Shown here piece after piece: positions 25,974 through 34,667 of a stretch of DNA of 64,000 nt. The position numbers and the translations under genes are program-made. The notes under the pieces were generated by a model. That model had not been told where the DNA came from and ran no database searches. It saw only the letters and a list, made by a program, of their open reading frames with translations. Positions within the stretch are counted from its first letter, which is position 1; each line of letters begins with the position of its first letter. The stretch lies in NCBI GenBank assembly GCA_027450185.1, contig DAIDKF010000006.1, forward strand, positions 1 through 64,000, written 5' to 3'. The stretch comes from Granulicella sp. (GTDB lineage Bacteria > Acidobacteriota > Terriglobia > Terriglobales > Acidobacteriaceae).

Positions 25974-28067
25974 ATGTTATCCCCGACCCCACTGAACGTA
26001 CTCAAGGACGCACTGCACGACCAGAAGCTGCCCACGCTTCATGACTTCTTCCATCCGGGCGGTATTCTGGCGAAGTCTCAACTGGAGTATGAGCACCGTC
26101 CCGGGCAGTATGCGATGGCCAAAGCGATCGAACAGTGCTTCGACGACCATCGCCATTTGATTGTCGAAGCAGGCACCGGAACGGGCAAGACGCTTGCCTA
26201 CCTGCTGCCGGCGCTGCGCCGCGCGCGAGACCAGAAGCAGCGCATCATCATCTCGACGGGTACCAAAAACCTGCAGGAGCAGCTCTACTTCAAGGACGTT
26301 CCGTTCCTCGAGTCGCTGCTGGGGCCGCTGAAAGTCTGCTACATGAAGGGCCGCGCAAACTATGCCTGCAAGCAGAAGCTCTATGCGCTGCGCGACAATC
26401 CGCTGCTCTCGGGCCTCGATGAAATTTCGCAGTTCCAGGCGATACTTCAGTGGGAGCGGACGACCGAGACGGGTGACCGCGCGGAGGTTGATGAGCTTCC
26501 AGAGATCTCGCCGCTGTGGCACAAGCTCGATGCGCGCAGCGAGGTCTGTCTCGGCCAGTCGTGCCCGAACTGGGAGCAATGTTTCATTACGTCGATGCGG
26601 CGCAAGGCGTTGGAATCGGACATTGTGATCGTGAATCACCACCTCTTCTTCGCCGATCTTTCGATCAAGCAGCAGGCTGCCGGAGCGCCCGATGCAGGCA
26701 TTCTGCCGGAGGCTGCGGCGGTGATCTTCGATGAGGCGCACGAGCTGGAGGACATCGCCAGCCAGTATTTCGGCATTGCGCTCTCGAATGCGCGCTTCGA
26801 TGAGTTGGCGCGGGATACTGAGTTGCTTCTGCGCGCCAAGGGTGCGAGTTCCAGCGCGATTGAGAGCGCGGCACAGACGCTGCGCGAGCGTTCGAAGCTC
26901 TTCTTTGCCTCGCTGCCTGTGGGGCCTTCGGACCTGGGCCGGTTGGAGTTCATCGACCGCACGGATTTTCTGGAGGCGCGTGGCGACGCTTATATCGGAG
27001 CGACTAACGCGCTGCAACGGTTGGAGGGCGAGCTGGAGAGGCTGCGTGAGGTCGATGAGGCTGCGGGTCTGCGAAAGCGCGCTGCGGACATTCGCAGCCA
27101 TCTCAAGTTCTTGCTTGAATCGACGGACCCGAACACGGTCTTCTGGATCGAACGCCGTGCCACGAGCGGGGTTCGCAACGCTGCTCGCAATGCGCGCGAC
27201 ACCGCTGTGCCATCGGCCCAGTCCTTCAGCACGCACCTGCTGGCGACCCCGATCGACGTCTCGATGCTGATGGCCGAAACGCTCTTTGAGCGCTACCCTA
27301 GCGTCGTTCTTACCTCGGCAACGCTCACCGTTGCGGCGCAGGATGGAGCCCCCAGCTTCGATCATCTGAAGCGTCGCCTCGGCGTTCCATTTCCGAAGGA
27401 ACTCGTTGTTCCCAGCCACTTCGATTACGCAGCGCAGGCGCTGCTCTACCTGCCGCCGGGGATGCCGCCGCCGCGCGACGCCAACTTTCTCCCCCAGGCT
27501 GCGGAGCGAATTCGTCGTGTGCTGGAGATTACGCGCGGCCGTGCCTTCTGTCTCTTCACCAGCCACGCGCAGATGCGCGAACTGCATGATCGTCTTCTTG
27601 CGCAACTACCGTACCCGCTGCTGATGCAGGGCTCGGCCCCGCGCCATGTTCTGCTGCAGCAGTTTCGCGAGACGCCTAACGCAGTGCTCTTCGGCACCAG
27701 TTCCTTCTGGCAGGGCATCGACGTGCAGGGCGAACAGTTGAGCTGCGTCATCATCGACAAGTTGCCCTTCGCTGTGCCGAGCGATCCGGTTGTGAAGGCG
27801 CGGACGGACGCCGTCGCGGCAACTGGCGGCAACGCCTTCAACGACCTCCATGTTCCGCAGGCGGTGATTGCGCTCAAGCAGGGATTTGGGCGGCTGATCC
27901 GCTCGCTGAGCGATCGCGGTGTGCTGATGCTGCTCGATCCACGCATCGGCACGACGCGCTACGGAGCGACGTTTCTCGGCTCACTGCCTCCCTATCACCG
28001 CACCGATGACATCACCGAAGTCGAGCGCTTCTTCGATTTGCCGGCGACTCCTGTGGCGAGGCGCTAG
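25974..28067 (+). CDS. dinG: DinG/XPD-like ATP-dependent iron-sulfur DNA helicase
   Basis: A 697-residue superfamily 2 helicase. Walker A is EAGTGTGKT (residues 65-73) and the DEAH box is IFDEAHELED. Between them lie the four cysteines expected for a 4Fe-4S cluster: NYACKQKL, then VCLGQSC and EQCF. Later motifs include SATLT, FTSHAQM, LFGTSSFWQGIDVQGE, and the arginine motif QGFGRLIRSLSDRG. DinG-type helicases unwind forked or R-loop DNA with 5'-3' polarity. ATG 25974 was chosen because sequence before it reads as der promoter and non-coding DNA. The large minus-strand open frame over this gene is a shadow. Confidence 0.92.
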   Translation: MLSPTPLNVLKDALHDQKLPTLHDFFHPGGILAKSQLEYEHRPGQYAMAKAIEQCFDDHRHLIVEAGTGTGKTLAYLLPALRRARDQKQRIIISTGTKNLQEQLYFKDVPFLESLLGPLKVCYMKGRANYACKQKLYALRDNPLLSGLDEISQFQAILQWERTTETGDRAEVDELPEISPLWHKLDARSEVCLGQSCPNWEQCFITSMRRKALESDIVIVNHHLFFADLSIKQQAAGAPDAGILPEAAAVIFDEAHELEDIASQYFGIALSNARFDELARDTELLLRAKGASSSAIESAAQTLRERSKLFFASLPVGPSDLGRLEFIDRTDFLEARGDAYIGATNALQRLEGELERLREVDEAAGLRKRAADIRSHLKFLLESTDPNTVFWIERRATSGVRNAARNARDTAVPSAQSFSTHLLATPIDVSMLMAETLFERYPSVVLTSATLTVAAQDGAPSFDHLKRRLGVPFPKELVVPSHFDYAAQALLYLPPGMPPPRDANFLPQAAERIRRVLEITRGRAFCLFTSHAQMRELHDRLLAQLPYPLLMQGSAPRHVLLQQFRETPNAVLFGTSSFWQGIDVQGEQLSCVIIDKLPFAVPSDPVVKARTDAVAATGGNAFNDLHVPQAVIALKQGFGRLIRSLSDRGVLMLLDPRIGTTRYGATFLGSLPPYHRTDDITEVERFFDLPATPVARR

Positions 28068-28085
28068 TATCCTAGATACGGCCGC

Positions 28086-28340
28086 ATGGGACGCAACCTC
28101 TACATTCTCGCCGCCACACTTGCCGTGCTTTCGCTGGTGTCGATCGTGCTCTCGTTCACCAATGTGGCGCAGCAGCCGGGCTCGCCCGGTGACGCTTCGC
28201 TGTGGCGCATGACCAGCATCGCGCTGCTGTGTGTCGCCCTGATTGTGACGTTGCTGGGAGTGCTTAGTTCGCTCTTCGATCAGGCAGAGCGACGCAACGA
28301 AAGTGACCGCCAACAGAAGCGTCGCAGTCGCTCGGACTAG
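28086..28340 (+). CDS. Small two-helix membrane protein of unknown function
   Basis: An 84-residue protein with two predicted membrane helices: LYILAATLAVLSLVSIVLSF and MTSIALLCVALIVTLLGVLS, joined by a short polar loop. The C-terminus is strongly charged (DQAERRNESDRQQKRRSR). No family recognised. The start ATG lies 18 bp after dinG, so co-transcription is likely. It is 80 bp before queD. Confidence 0.6.
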   Translation: MGRNLYILAATLAVLSLVSIVLSFTNVAQQPGSPGDASLWRMTSIALLCVALIVTLLGVLSSLFDQAERRNESDRQQKRRSRSD

Positions 28341-28420
28341 CTTCGCCCGGCGGAGCAGCCAGCTTCCCCGGTAGAATGGGAGATGGCGCGAATGCGGCGC
28401 CGATTGGAGCCCCACCCATC

Positions 28421-28813
28421 ATGTTCGAAGTTACGGTACAGGCCGGATTCTCTTCAGGCCACTACCTTCGCAACTACCGCGGCAAGTGCGAGAACCCGCA
28501 CGGCCACAACTATCGCGTGCTGGTCACGCTCATCGGCGAAGATCTCGATGAGGCTGGCCTGCTGCTGGACTTTAAGCTGCTCAAGCAGGTACTTCGACCT
28601 ACGGTTGAGTTCCTCGATCACCAGATGATCAACGACCTCGAACCCTTTACGACGCTGAATCCATCGGCTGAGAATCTGGCGCGCTACTTCTACGAGAAGA
28701 CGGCTATGCAATTGAGCGAGATGACCGCTGGCCGTGTGCGCGTGAAAGACTGCACGTTGTACGAGACCGACACCAGCTTTGCGCGATACTACGAGATGGA
28801 AGCAGGGAAGTAG
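28421..28813 (+). CDS. queD: QueD, 6-carboxy-5,6,7,8-tetrahydropterin synthase
   Basis: A 130-residue protein that converts dihydroneopterin triphosphate to 6-carboxytetrahydropterin, the first committed step to preQ0. Zinc ligands H14, H27 and H29 (FSSGHY; PHGHNY) and the catalytic Cys C23 (KCENPHGH) are present, followed by MINDLEPF, NPSAENLARYFYE and LYET with a conserved Glu. ATG 28421 matches the family start; a frame extension to 28376 adds nothing conserved. queE follows after 1 bp. Confidence 0.93.
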   Translation: MFEVTVQAGFSSGHYLRNYRGKCENPHGHNYRVLVTLIGEDLDEAGLLLDFKLLKQVLRPTVEFLDHQMINDLEPFTTLNPSAENLARYFYEKTAMQLSEMTAGRVRVKDCTLYETDTSFARYYEMEAGK

Positions 28814-28814
28814 C

Positions 28815-29498
28815 ATGCATCTCATTGAGCTGTACAAATCGGTGCAGGGAGAGAGTTCCTTTGCGGGCGTTCCATGCATATTTGTGCGGCTGGCCGGTTG
28901 CAATCTGCGCTGCGCGTGGTGCGACTCCGAGTACACCTTCGCCGGCGGCAAGCCGTTTACGGCCGACGAGATCATCGCTCAGATCGAAGCGCTTCAGCCT
29001 TGCCGCCTGGTCGAGTTCACTGGCGGCGAACCCATGTTGCAAGCGCGCGAACTACTGCCGCTTATGGATCAACTGCTGGCGAAGAACTACACGCTGATGA
29101 TTGAAACCAGTGGCGAACAACCGCTCGCCGATATTCCCAGAGCCGTTCATAAGATCGTCGACGTAAAGTGTCCCGGTGCTGGCGCGGCGGCAAACAGCTT
29201 CCGCATGGAGAACCTTGATGAGCTCACGCCTCATGACGAGGTGAAGTTTGTTATCACCGATCGTGCTGACTACGAATTCGCTCGCGACTTCATCGGAGAG
29301 CACGGGCTTGCGGTTCGCTGCGGCGACATTCTGCTCTCCCCCGCCTTTCTGAAGGCTCCGAGCGATCAGCGCTCCACCGACAACTGCGCTCTGGACCCGC
29401 GTCTTGTGGTGGAGTGGATGCTCGCCGATGGTCTGCCCGCACGACTCAGTCTGCAGATCCACAAGTACATCTGGGAGCCACGCAGGAAAGGCGTCTAA
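28815..29498 (+). CDS. queE: QueE, 7-carboxy-7-deazaguanine synthase (radical SAM)
   Basis: A 227-residue radical SAM enzyme that contracts 6-carboxytetrahydropterin to 7-carboxy-7-deazaguanine. The start MHLIELYKSVQGESSFAGVP is the family opening. The iron-sulfur motif is C29-x3-C33-x2-C36 (GCNLRCAWCD), followed by VEFTGGEPMLQ (the GGEP motif) and VKFVI. C-terminal residues LSLQIHKYIWEP are typical. The CX3CX2C spacing is the common QueE form. It ends tail-to-tail with the glycosyltransferase of the carotenoid operon, overlapping by 4 bp. queD is 1 bp upstream. Confidence 0.94.
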   Translation: MHLIELYKSVQGESSFAGVPCIFVRLAGCNLRCAWCDSEYTFAGGKPFTADEIIAQIEALQPCRLVEFTGGEPMLQARELLPLMDQLLAKNYTLMIETSGEQPLADIPRAVHKIVDVKCPGAGAAANSFRMENLDELTPHDEVKFVITDRADYEFARDFIGEHGLAVRCGDILLSPAFLKAPSDQRSTDNCALDPRLVVEWMLADGLPARLSLQIHKYIWEPRRKGV

Positions 29499-30709
29499 AT
29501 GGCGGAGTCATGGCGTGCTTCGTCCACCTCGTGGCCGGTTCTATTGGAGTACGAGCGTGCGCGCCAGGCCACAGGTCTGCCCAAAATCTGCATGGCCAGC
29601 GCGTGCCACTGCACCGTCAGCAGCAACGCGATTCCCACCGGATGCAACAACGCGGACCAGAGTGGCTGCTTGAATCGTCGTATCCCCAGCATCCTCGGCA
29701 GATAGCTCGCGATCACGGCAAGGGTAAGCATCACACTGACAACCAAAGCCATACGCGGGTCGTCGAAGGTCGCGCCAATCACGACGTTACTCACACAGAA
29801 TGCCAACCACAGGGCAGCCACCATCACCGGAAATACTTGCCCCAGTAGCAAGAGCATCGTCAACGGCACAATGCGGGCAGGGGCTCCGAGACCTTCGGTG
29901 GCATTCTTCGCCAGCCCCATCCACACTGCACTTGCCGACTCATACATCCTCACCTCAGCCAGTTGCGTCAGGTCTACAAGGTCGGTGTCAAAGCCGTGAC
30001 AGCGAAATATTTGTGGCAGGCGCAATCCGTCGTGCCGCGTGCCGCGTATCGCGGCGTGCCCGCCACTCGCAAAGTAGGCCTCTCGATCGACTAGAAAAAA
30101 CTGTCCGCACCCTGCTGCATACGCTGGCTTGGTCGTCGCGCGCATGCGTCCCAGGGGCAGAAATCCCAGGAGGATGAAGTGGATCAGCGGCAGCAACAAC
30201 TGCTCCATCCATCCGGCCGTGATCTGTCGCGGAAATCCGGAGAGCAGGGCGACCTTCCGTGTTTGCGTCTCGGCAACGCAGCGCGTGAGCGTGTCGGGCC
30301 TGATCCTCACGTCAGCATCGAGAAACAACAGTAGGGGTGCGGTCGCTTCCTGCGCAAGCAGCCAGCAGGCATGCTGCTTCCCATTCCATCCGTGTGGCAA
30401 GCGGTGCGTCGCAACCAGCCGAACGCGTGCATCACGCAGAGCTATCTCATGCACAATCTCCGCGGTGTGGTCGGTAGATGCATCATCCAGCACCAGAACC
30501 TCAAACTCTGCGTTACGGCTGGATAAAACACTCTCCACGCAAGCACGGATGTTCTGCTCTTCGTTTCTCGCAGGAATCAGTACCGCGACGTGCACGGCAG
30601 CAGAAGCATGAGGGCCTGGCGCACGATACTGTAGCAGATTCACAACGAACACCACGGCCGGCACAGCGGCAAAGAGTAGAAGCATTCCAGCAATTGCGAT
30701 GAGGATCAT
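29495..30709 (-). CDS. Family 2 glycosyltransferase, CrtQ-like, last gene of the carotenoid operon
   Basis: A 404-residue membrane glycosyltransferase. An N-terminal helix is followed by VAVLIPARNEEQNIRACVES, VLDDASTDHTAEI and FLDADVRIRPDTL (DxD motif). Four or five C-terminal membrane helices include a TMLLLLGQVFPVMVAALWLAF block. The fold and gene context resemble CrtQ, which glucosylates the C30 carotenoid acid in staphyloxanthin synthesis; hopanoid-linked HpnB-type glycosyltransferases look similar. Assignment is by context. The ATG overlaps the TGA of the acyltransferase gene (ATGA). Confidence 0.72.
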   Translation of the reverse strand: MILIAIAGMLLLFAAVPAVVFVVNLLQYRAPGPHASAAVHVAVLIPARNEEQNIRACVESVLSSRNAEFEVLVLDDASTDHTAEIVHEIALRDARVRLVATHRLPHGWNGKQHACWLLAQEATAPLLLFLDADVRIRPDTLTRCVAETQTRKVALLSGFPRQITAGWMEQLLLPLIHFILLGFLPLGRMRATTKPAYAAGCGQFFLVDREAYFASGGHAAIRGTRHDGLRLPQIFRCHGFDTDLVDLTQLAEVRMYESASAVWMGLAKNATEGLGAPARIVPLTMLLLLGQVFPVMVAALWLAFCVSNVVIGATFDDPRMALVVSVMLTLAVIASYLPRMLGIRRFKQPLWSALLHPVGIALLLTVQWHALAMQILGRPVAWRARSYSNRTGHEVDEARHDSAI

Positions 30710-31575
30710 TGCGGATCCTTCTTGCGCAGCATGGAGTCGCATGATTTATCCAGCATGGCCGGTTGCTCTCTGTGTTTTGTATGGTCGATGGTAAGTGGCT
30801 CCCCCGTGATGATCGTGCGAACGCGGCGGCCCAGACCATACCAGCCACCGGGTCCGCGCCCTCCGCTGAGCAGCACGCGAAACGCATCTGCATCACGTGA
30901 GATCGAATCCTTCTCCAACTCGTGCATAACATCTGCCAGGGCTGACTCGAGTTGTTGCGTTGCAGCTTCCGTACCGATGCCCGGAGCGAGCCGGATCGGC
31001 GCACCAAAGCGCAGCAACGTCTCCGGCAGGCGCTCATTCCAAAATGTGTACTCAATCGCGAGTGGCAGCAGTGTAACCTCTGGCGTGCGAGTGGCCAGCG
31101 CGCCCAGTCCGGACTTGAACAGAAGTGGATGCTCGCGAGGATCGGCGAAGCGGCCTTGCGGAGTGATCCATAGAACCCCGCCGCTCGCTAGAATTGCCTG
31201 TGACGTTCGCAGGAACTGAGCGGCTCCGCGAGCCGAGGATATCTCCACTGGGAATATCCCAAGTTTGCGAAGAATTGGATACCGCTTCAGGGCCGAGGCA
31301 TCCATCGGCGCGTAGTGCCTTCGTTTTGGCGAAAGGGCTTGGGCCAGCAGAATCGACACCATGGGATCCCACCAGGACGAGTGATTGGCATACACAATCA
31401 GCGGCCCCTTCGCATCTGCGAGCCGATCCGCATGCTGCATCATCACGGAGCGGAAGTGTCTGCGAAAGTAGGCCCGCGCGATTCGTTGAAAGAAGCGCAG
31501 CATGACAGCCGAGATGGGCGGAGTCTCGCGGGCTTGTTTCACTGAGAGCATAGCCCATTGTGGCACTAGCGACAT
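30706..31575 (-). CDS. PlsC-like acyltransferase, possible CrtO-type carotenoid acylation
   Basis: A 289-residue acyltransferase of the lysophosphatidate acyltransferase type. The NHSSWWDP motif (H-x4-D) is near residue 64, followed by PMDASALKRYPILRKLGIFPVE and ITPQGRFADPRE, both typical acyltransferase blocks. In staphyloxanthin synthesis, CrtO esterifies a sugar with a fatty acid, and an unrelated or PlsC-like enzyme may replace it here. That role is an inference from neighbours. The ATG at 31575 follows the FAD enzyme stop by 2 bp. Confidence 0.7.
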   Translation of the reverse strand: MSLVPQWAMLSVKQARETPPISAVMLRFFQRIARAYFRRHFRSVMMQHADRLADAKGPLIVYANHSSWWDPMVSILLAQALSPKRRHYAPMDASALKRYPILRKLGIFPVEISSARGAAQFLRTSQAILASGGVLWITPQGRFADPREHPLLFKSGLGALATRTPEVTLLPLAIEYTFWNERLPETLLRFGAPIRLAPGIGTEAATQQLESALADVMHELEKDSISRDADAFRVLLSGGRGPGGWYGLGRRVRTIITGEPLTIDHTKHREQPAMLDKSCDSMLRKKDPQ

Positions 31576-31577
31576 CT

Positions 31578-33131
31578 TTAAGCCGCGCTGCCTGCGCTCT
31601 TTCGTCTGGAGAGGCGAGAGCGTGCGTTCTTCGCATCGGCGTCCAGGGAATCGGCGGCAATCCATCCTGACATCATCACCATTGGCATGCCGGGACCGGG
31701 ATGTGCAGCTCCGCCCGCAAGATAAAGCCCGTCCACCTCGCTGCTGCGATTGGCCGGCTTGAAGGCTCCCATGAATCGCCCATGTGAAGAGAGCCCATAG
31801 ATCGCCCCCTGCAGCACACGATAACGATCGTGGATATCCTGCGGGGTGAGCGCACGCTCAAAGACGATCCGCTCTTCGATGTCCTCACAGCCGGCCGTGC
31901 GCTTCAACTTATTGAGAATCACCTTCCGGTAGGCCGGAAGCATCTTCGCCCAGTCATGATGCGGGCGCAGATACGGTGTGTGCACCAGCACGTACATCGC
32001 CTCCCCGCCCTCGGGAGCGCTCGCTGGATCGCTCGCCGCCGTGCATGCGAGGTAGCAGGTCGGATCGGGAGCAGGCTCTCCGAGATCGTAGATGTGGTGA
32101 AACTCTTCGTGAGGATCGCGAGAGAAGACGAAGTTGTGATGCGCAAGGTGCCCGTAACGCTTCTTCAGCCCGAGATAGAGCACGACGCCGGAGCAGGCAG
32201 GCTCATACGTGCGCTTGTGCTCGAACTCCCTCGCAGCGGCTGTTCGCGCCAGCAGTTCACGATGCGTGCGCACTGCGTCCTCGTTGCTGACAATGGCGTC
32301 GAACGCATAGGTCCGCCCGGTCGTTGTGATCAGGCCCGTGGCGGCTTCATGCTGGTCGCCACTGGTGAGGATCTTCGCAACGTCAGTGTTAGTGTGGAAG
32401 ACCACGCCGAGTTCAGTCGCAAGCTTCACCAGCGCCTCCGGCACCGCGCGCGTTCCACCCATCGGATACCAGATTCCTTCCTGCATTTGCATGTGGCCGA
32501 TGGCGGTCAGGATCGCCGGCGAAGCGTCCGGAGACGAGCCCACATACTGCACCATATGGTCTAGCATCTGGGCCGTGTTGGGCTCTGAAATAAACTCGCG
32601 GATGGTGCTGGCAACGGTCTTTCCCATGCGCATCTTCAGCACGTCGCGGAGCACTTTGATGTCAAACGCTCCGCCTACCTTAAACGTGTCCTTGATGGAC
32701 CCTACCGACTTCCAGAAGAAAAACTTGTCACTGATCGTGTGCAACTCTTTCGATAGATCCATAAGTTGCATGTACTTCGCGCCCATGCCAGAGAGACGCT
32801 TATCGAGATTCGAAGACATCTTTCCCGTGTCGTCGAGGAGGTCAATCGTTGCGCCGTCCTCGAAGAAACACCGCCACTGCGGATCCAGCCGCACCATGTC
32901 AACGTTGTCGTCCAAGTCCTTTCCAGCTTCGGCGAAGATCTTGCGCAGTACCGATGGCTGAATCAAAATTGTGGGGCCCATGTCGAAGCGAAACCCATCT
33001 TCACGCAACTGTGCAGCCTTGCCTCCGAGCCACTCATTCTTCTCAAAGACTTCGACCACGTGCCCTCTTGCGGCCAGCGTACAAGCCGCCGCCAGCCCTG
33101 CCAATCCTGATCCAATCACACCTACGCGCAT
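31578..33131 (-). CDS. CrtI-family FAD enzyme B (C30 carotenoid desaturase or oxygenase)
   Basis: A 517-residue amine-oxidase-fold enzyme. It opens with RVGVIGSGLAGLAAACTLAA and EVFEKNEWLGGKAAQ (FAD-binding dinucleotide fold), has FRFDMGPTILIQPSVL near the N-terminus, and closes with GLYLAGGAAHPGPGMPMVM plus MSGWIAAD. This is the CrtI/CrtN/CrtP group. The FDMGPT...LRKIF segment is common to desaturases of C30 and C40 carotenes and to C30 oxygenases, so the reaction cannot be fixed from sequence. Since another CrtI-type gene lies in the operon, one probably desaturates and the other oxidises the end group. ATG 33131 is preferred; GTG 33140 is possible. Confidence 0.8.
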   Translation of the reverse strand: MRVGVIGSGLAGLAAACTLAARGHVVEVFEKNEWLGGKAAQLREDGFRFDMGPTILIQPSVLRKIFAEAGKDLDDNVDMVRLDPQWRCFFEDGATIDLLDDTGKMSSNLDKRLSGMGAKYMQLMDLSKELHTISDKFFFWKSVGSIKDTFKVGGAFDIKVLRDVLKMRMGKTVASTIREFISEPNTAQMLDHMVQYVGSSPDASPAILTAIGHMQMQEGIWYPMGGTRAVPEALVKLATELGVVFHTNTDVAKILTSGDQHEAATGLITTTGRTYAFDAIVSNEDAVRTHRELLARTAAAREFEHKRTYEPACSGVVLYLGLKKRYGHLAHHNFVFSRDPHEEFHHIYDLGEPAPDPTCYLACTAASDPASAPEGGEAMYVLVHTPYLRPHHDWAKMLPAYRKVILNKLKRTAGCEDIEERIVFERALTPQDIHDRYRVLQGAIYGLSSHGRFMGAFKPANRSSEVDGLYLAGGAAHPGPGMPMVMMSGWIAADSLDADAKNARSRLSRRKSAGSAA

Positions 33132-33173
33132 CTGCTCCACGGCTCCTACCCGTCAACTTTTCTAAATGAACTC

Positions 33174-34667
33174 TCAGCGTCGTGCAGACTTGATCAACTG
33201 CTTCAGCGCAGTCCTGCGGGTAGCGAAACCCTTTCCATGCATCGTTCGAATGAGGTTCGCGAACATCGGTTCATCCTCATCGCTGGTCGGATCGAGGTGC
33301 AGCATGATGCCACCGCGACGTATCAGCAGCGTCTTGACTGCGGTCATCTCGAGCAGGCCCTCGGCGCCGCGTGTAAGCCCGTAACCGCTGGCTCCGCGGC
33401 CACCGAAAGGTACGCGCGGATCGGCAGTCGGAGCGATGACGTCGTTGATCAGCACGCTGCCCGCCTTCAATATCTGCGCCAGCATGCGTGCCTTCTTCTC
33501 GTCGGCTCGATCGCAGAAGATCGCTGCGGTGAGCGCATACGGACACTGTGCATATAGTTCGGGAACGTGCAACATGGTTTCGGCTTCAATCAACGAGAGC
33601 ACGGGCGCGAAGATGTCGCTTCGCGCAATCGCCATGCTCGCTATGGCGTGATCGACGAGCACTGGCCGCTGCGCTTCTGGCTGGAAGGCTCCATGCACCT
33701 TTGCCCCTGCGTTCGCAGCTTCATCCAGCATTGTGCGCAGCCGTATGGAGGTCCCGGCATCCAGCGCGACGCCCGGCACCTGCGCCAACTCCGCATACAG
33801 AAGGGGTCTTAGCGCGGACATCGTAGTGGGTGTCGCGAACAGGCGCCGCGGCGACATGCAGACGGAGCCGCCGTTCAATCGCAAGCCAAACACAACGGTT
33901 CTTGCCACTTGCCGCAGGTCCGCGGAGGGCATCACGATGATGGCATCGGCACCGGAAAGCTCGACGACGGCTGACGTGGAGGTCTCCGCCAACTCCGTGA
34001 GAATGCTCTGGCTCGTCCGTGAAGAGCCCGTAAAGATGACCTTGTCGGGTAGCGCAGCAAGCGCCAGATGTGCTGCCTCCACGCTCTCGTCGGTGACGGT
34101 GAGCACGCCGGCTGGCAGCCCTGCATCCGCCAGCACCGAGGCCATCAACTGAGCCACAGCGGCACCGCCAGCACCGGGCTTCCACGTCACAGTATTCCCT
34201 GCGGCAAGCGCTTGAAGAACCTGCGATCCAGGGATGAAAAGCGGGTAATTGGAGGGCCCGATAACGAGCACATGGCCGAGTGGCACATGGTGAATCTCTG
34301 CTGCGACACCGGCCAGCCACAGCGGCCGTCCGCGGCGTCCCAGTCTGCGCGGAGCCAGTATCCGCTTCGCTTCACGCTCCAGAAATCTGCACCCAGCCAG
34401 CAGCGGAAGCAGTTCAGTAGCCAGTGTGTCTGCCTTGCTTCGCGCCAGGCGAGGCGAGATTGCTGTAGCAAAATCCTCTGCGCGTGAGGCCATGCGCTGT
34501 CGTGCTGCTTGAAGCAGCCGCAGACGTTGGGGTAGCGACATCGCGGTCCAACATTCCCTACCGCTCGCCGCTGTCCCGTTCTTAGCAGCACCACAACCCC
34601 CTGGGAGCAAAGAACACGGCTTGCTCTCTGCGGTCGATCTCTGGCGCTCCTCAGCAGTCGTTGTCAT
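33174..34667 (-). CDS. Aldehyde dehydrogenase, probably acting on a C30 carotenoid aldehyde
   Basis: A 497-residue NAD(P)-dependent aldehyde dehydrogenase. Rossmann-side marks include HVPLGHVLVIGPSNYPLF, LAAGNTVTWKPG and VIFTGSSRTSQSI. The catalytic Glu lies in VELSGADAIIV and the nucleophilic Cys in LNGGSVCMSPRRLF. The C-terminal VPFGGRGASGYGLTRG is typical. In Staphylococcus and Methylomonas a CrtNc/AldH-type enzyme oxidises the C30 carotenoid aldehyde to the acid; position between two CrtI-type genes supports the same here. ATG 34667 overlaps the TGA of the upstream gene (ATGA). Confidence 0.8.
   Translation of the reverse strand: MTTTAEERQRSTAESKPCSLLPGGCGAAKNGTAASGRECWTAMSLPQRLRLLQAARQRMASRAEDFATAISPRLARSKADTLATELLPLLAGCRFLEREAKRILAPRRLGRRGRPLWLAGVAAEIHHVPLGHVLVIGPSNYPLFIPGSQVLQALAAGNTVTWKPGAGGAAVAQLMASVLADAGLPAGVLTVTDESVEAAHLALAALPDKVIFTGSSRTSQSILTELAETSTSAVVELSGADAIIVMPSADLRQVARTVVFGLRLNGGSVCMSPRRLFATPTTMSALRPLLYAELAQVPGVALDAGTSIRLRTMLDEAANAGAKVHGAFQPEAQRPVLVDHAIASMAIARSDIFAPVLSLIEAETMLHVPELYAQCPYALTAAIFCDRADEKKARMLAQILKAGSVLINDVIAPTADPRVPFGGRGASGYGLTRGAEGLLEMTAVKTLLIRRGGIMLHLDPTSDEDEPMFANLIRTMHGKGFATRRTALKQLIKSARR

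Noticed and set aside
25977-27605. 542-codon minus-strand open frame over dinG
   Set aside because: dinG shows a complete helicase with an iron-sulfur site on the other strand; the antisense product has no domain or signal.
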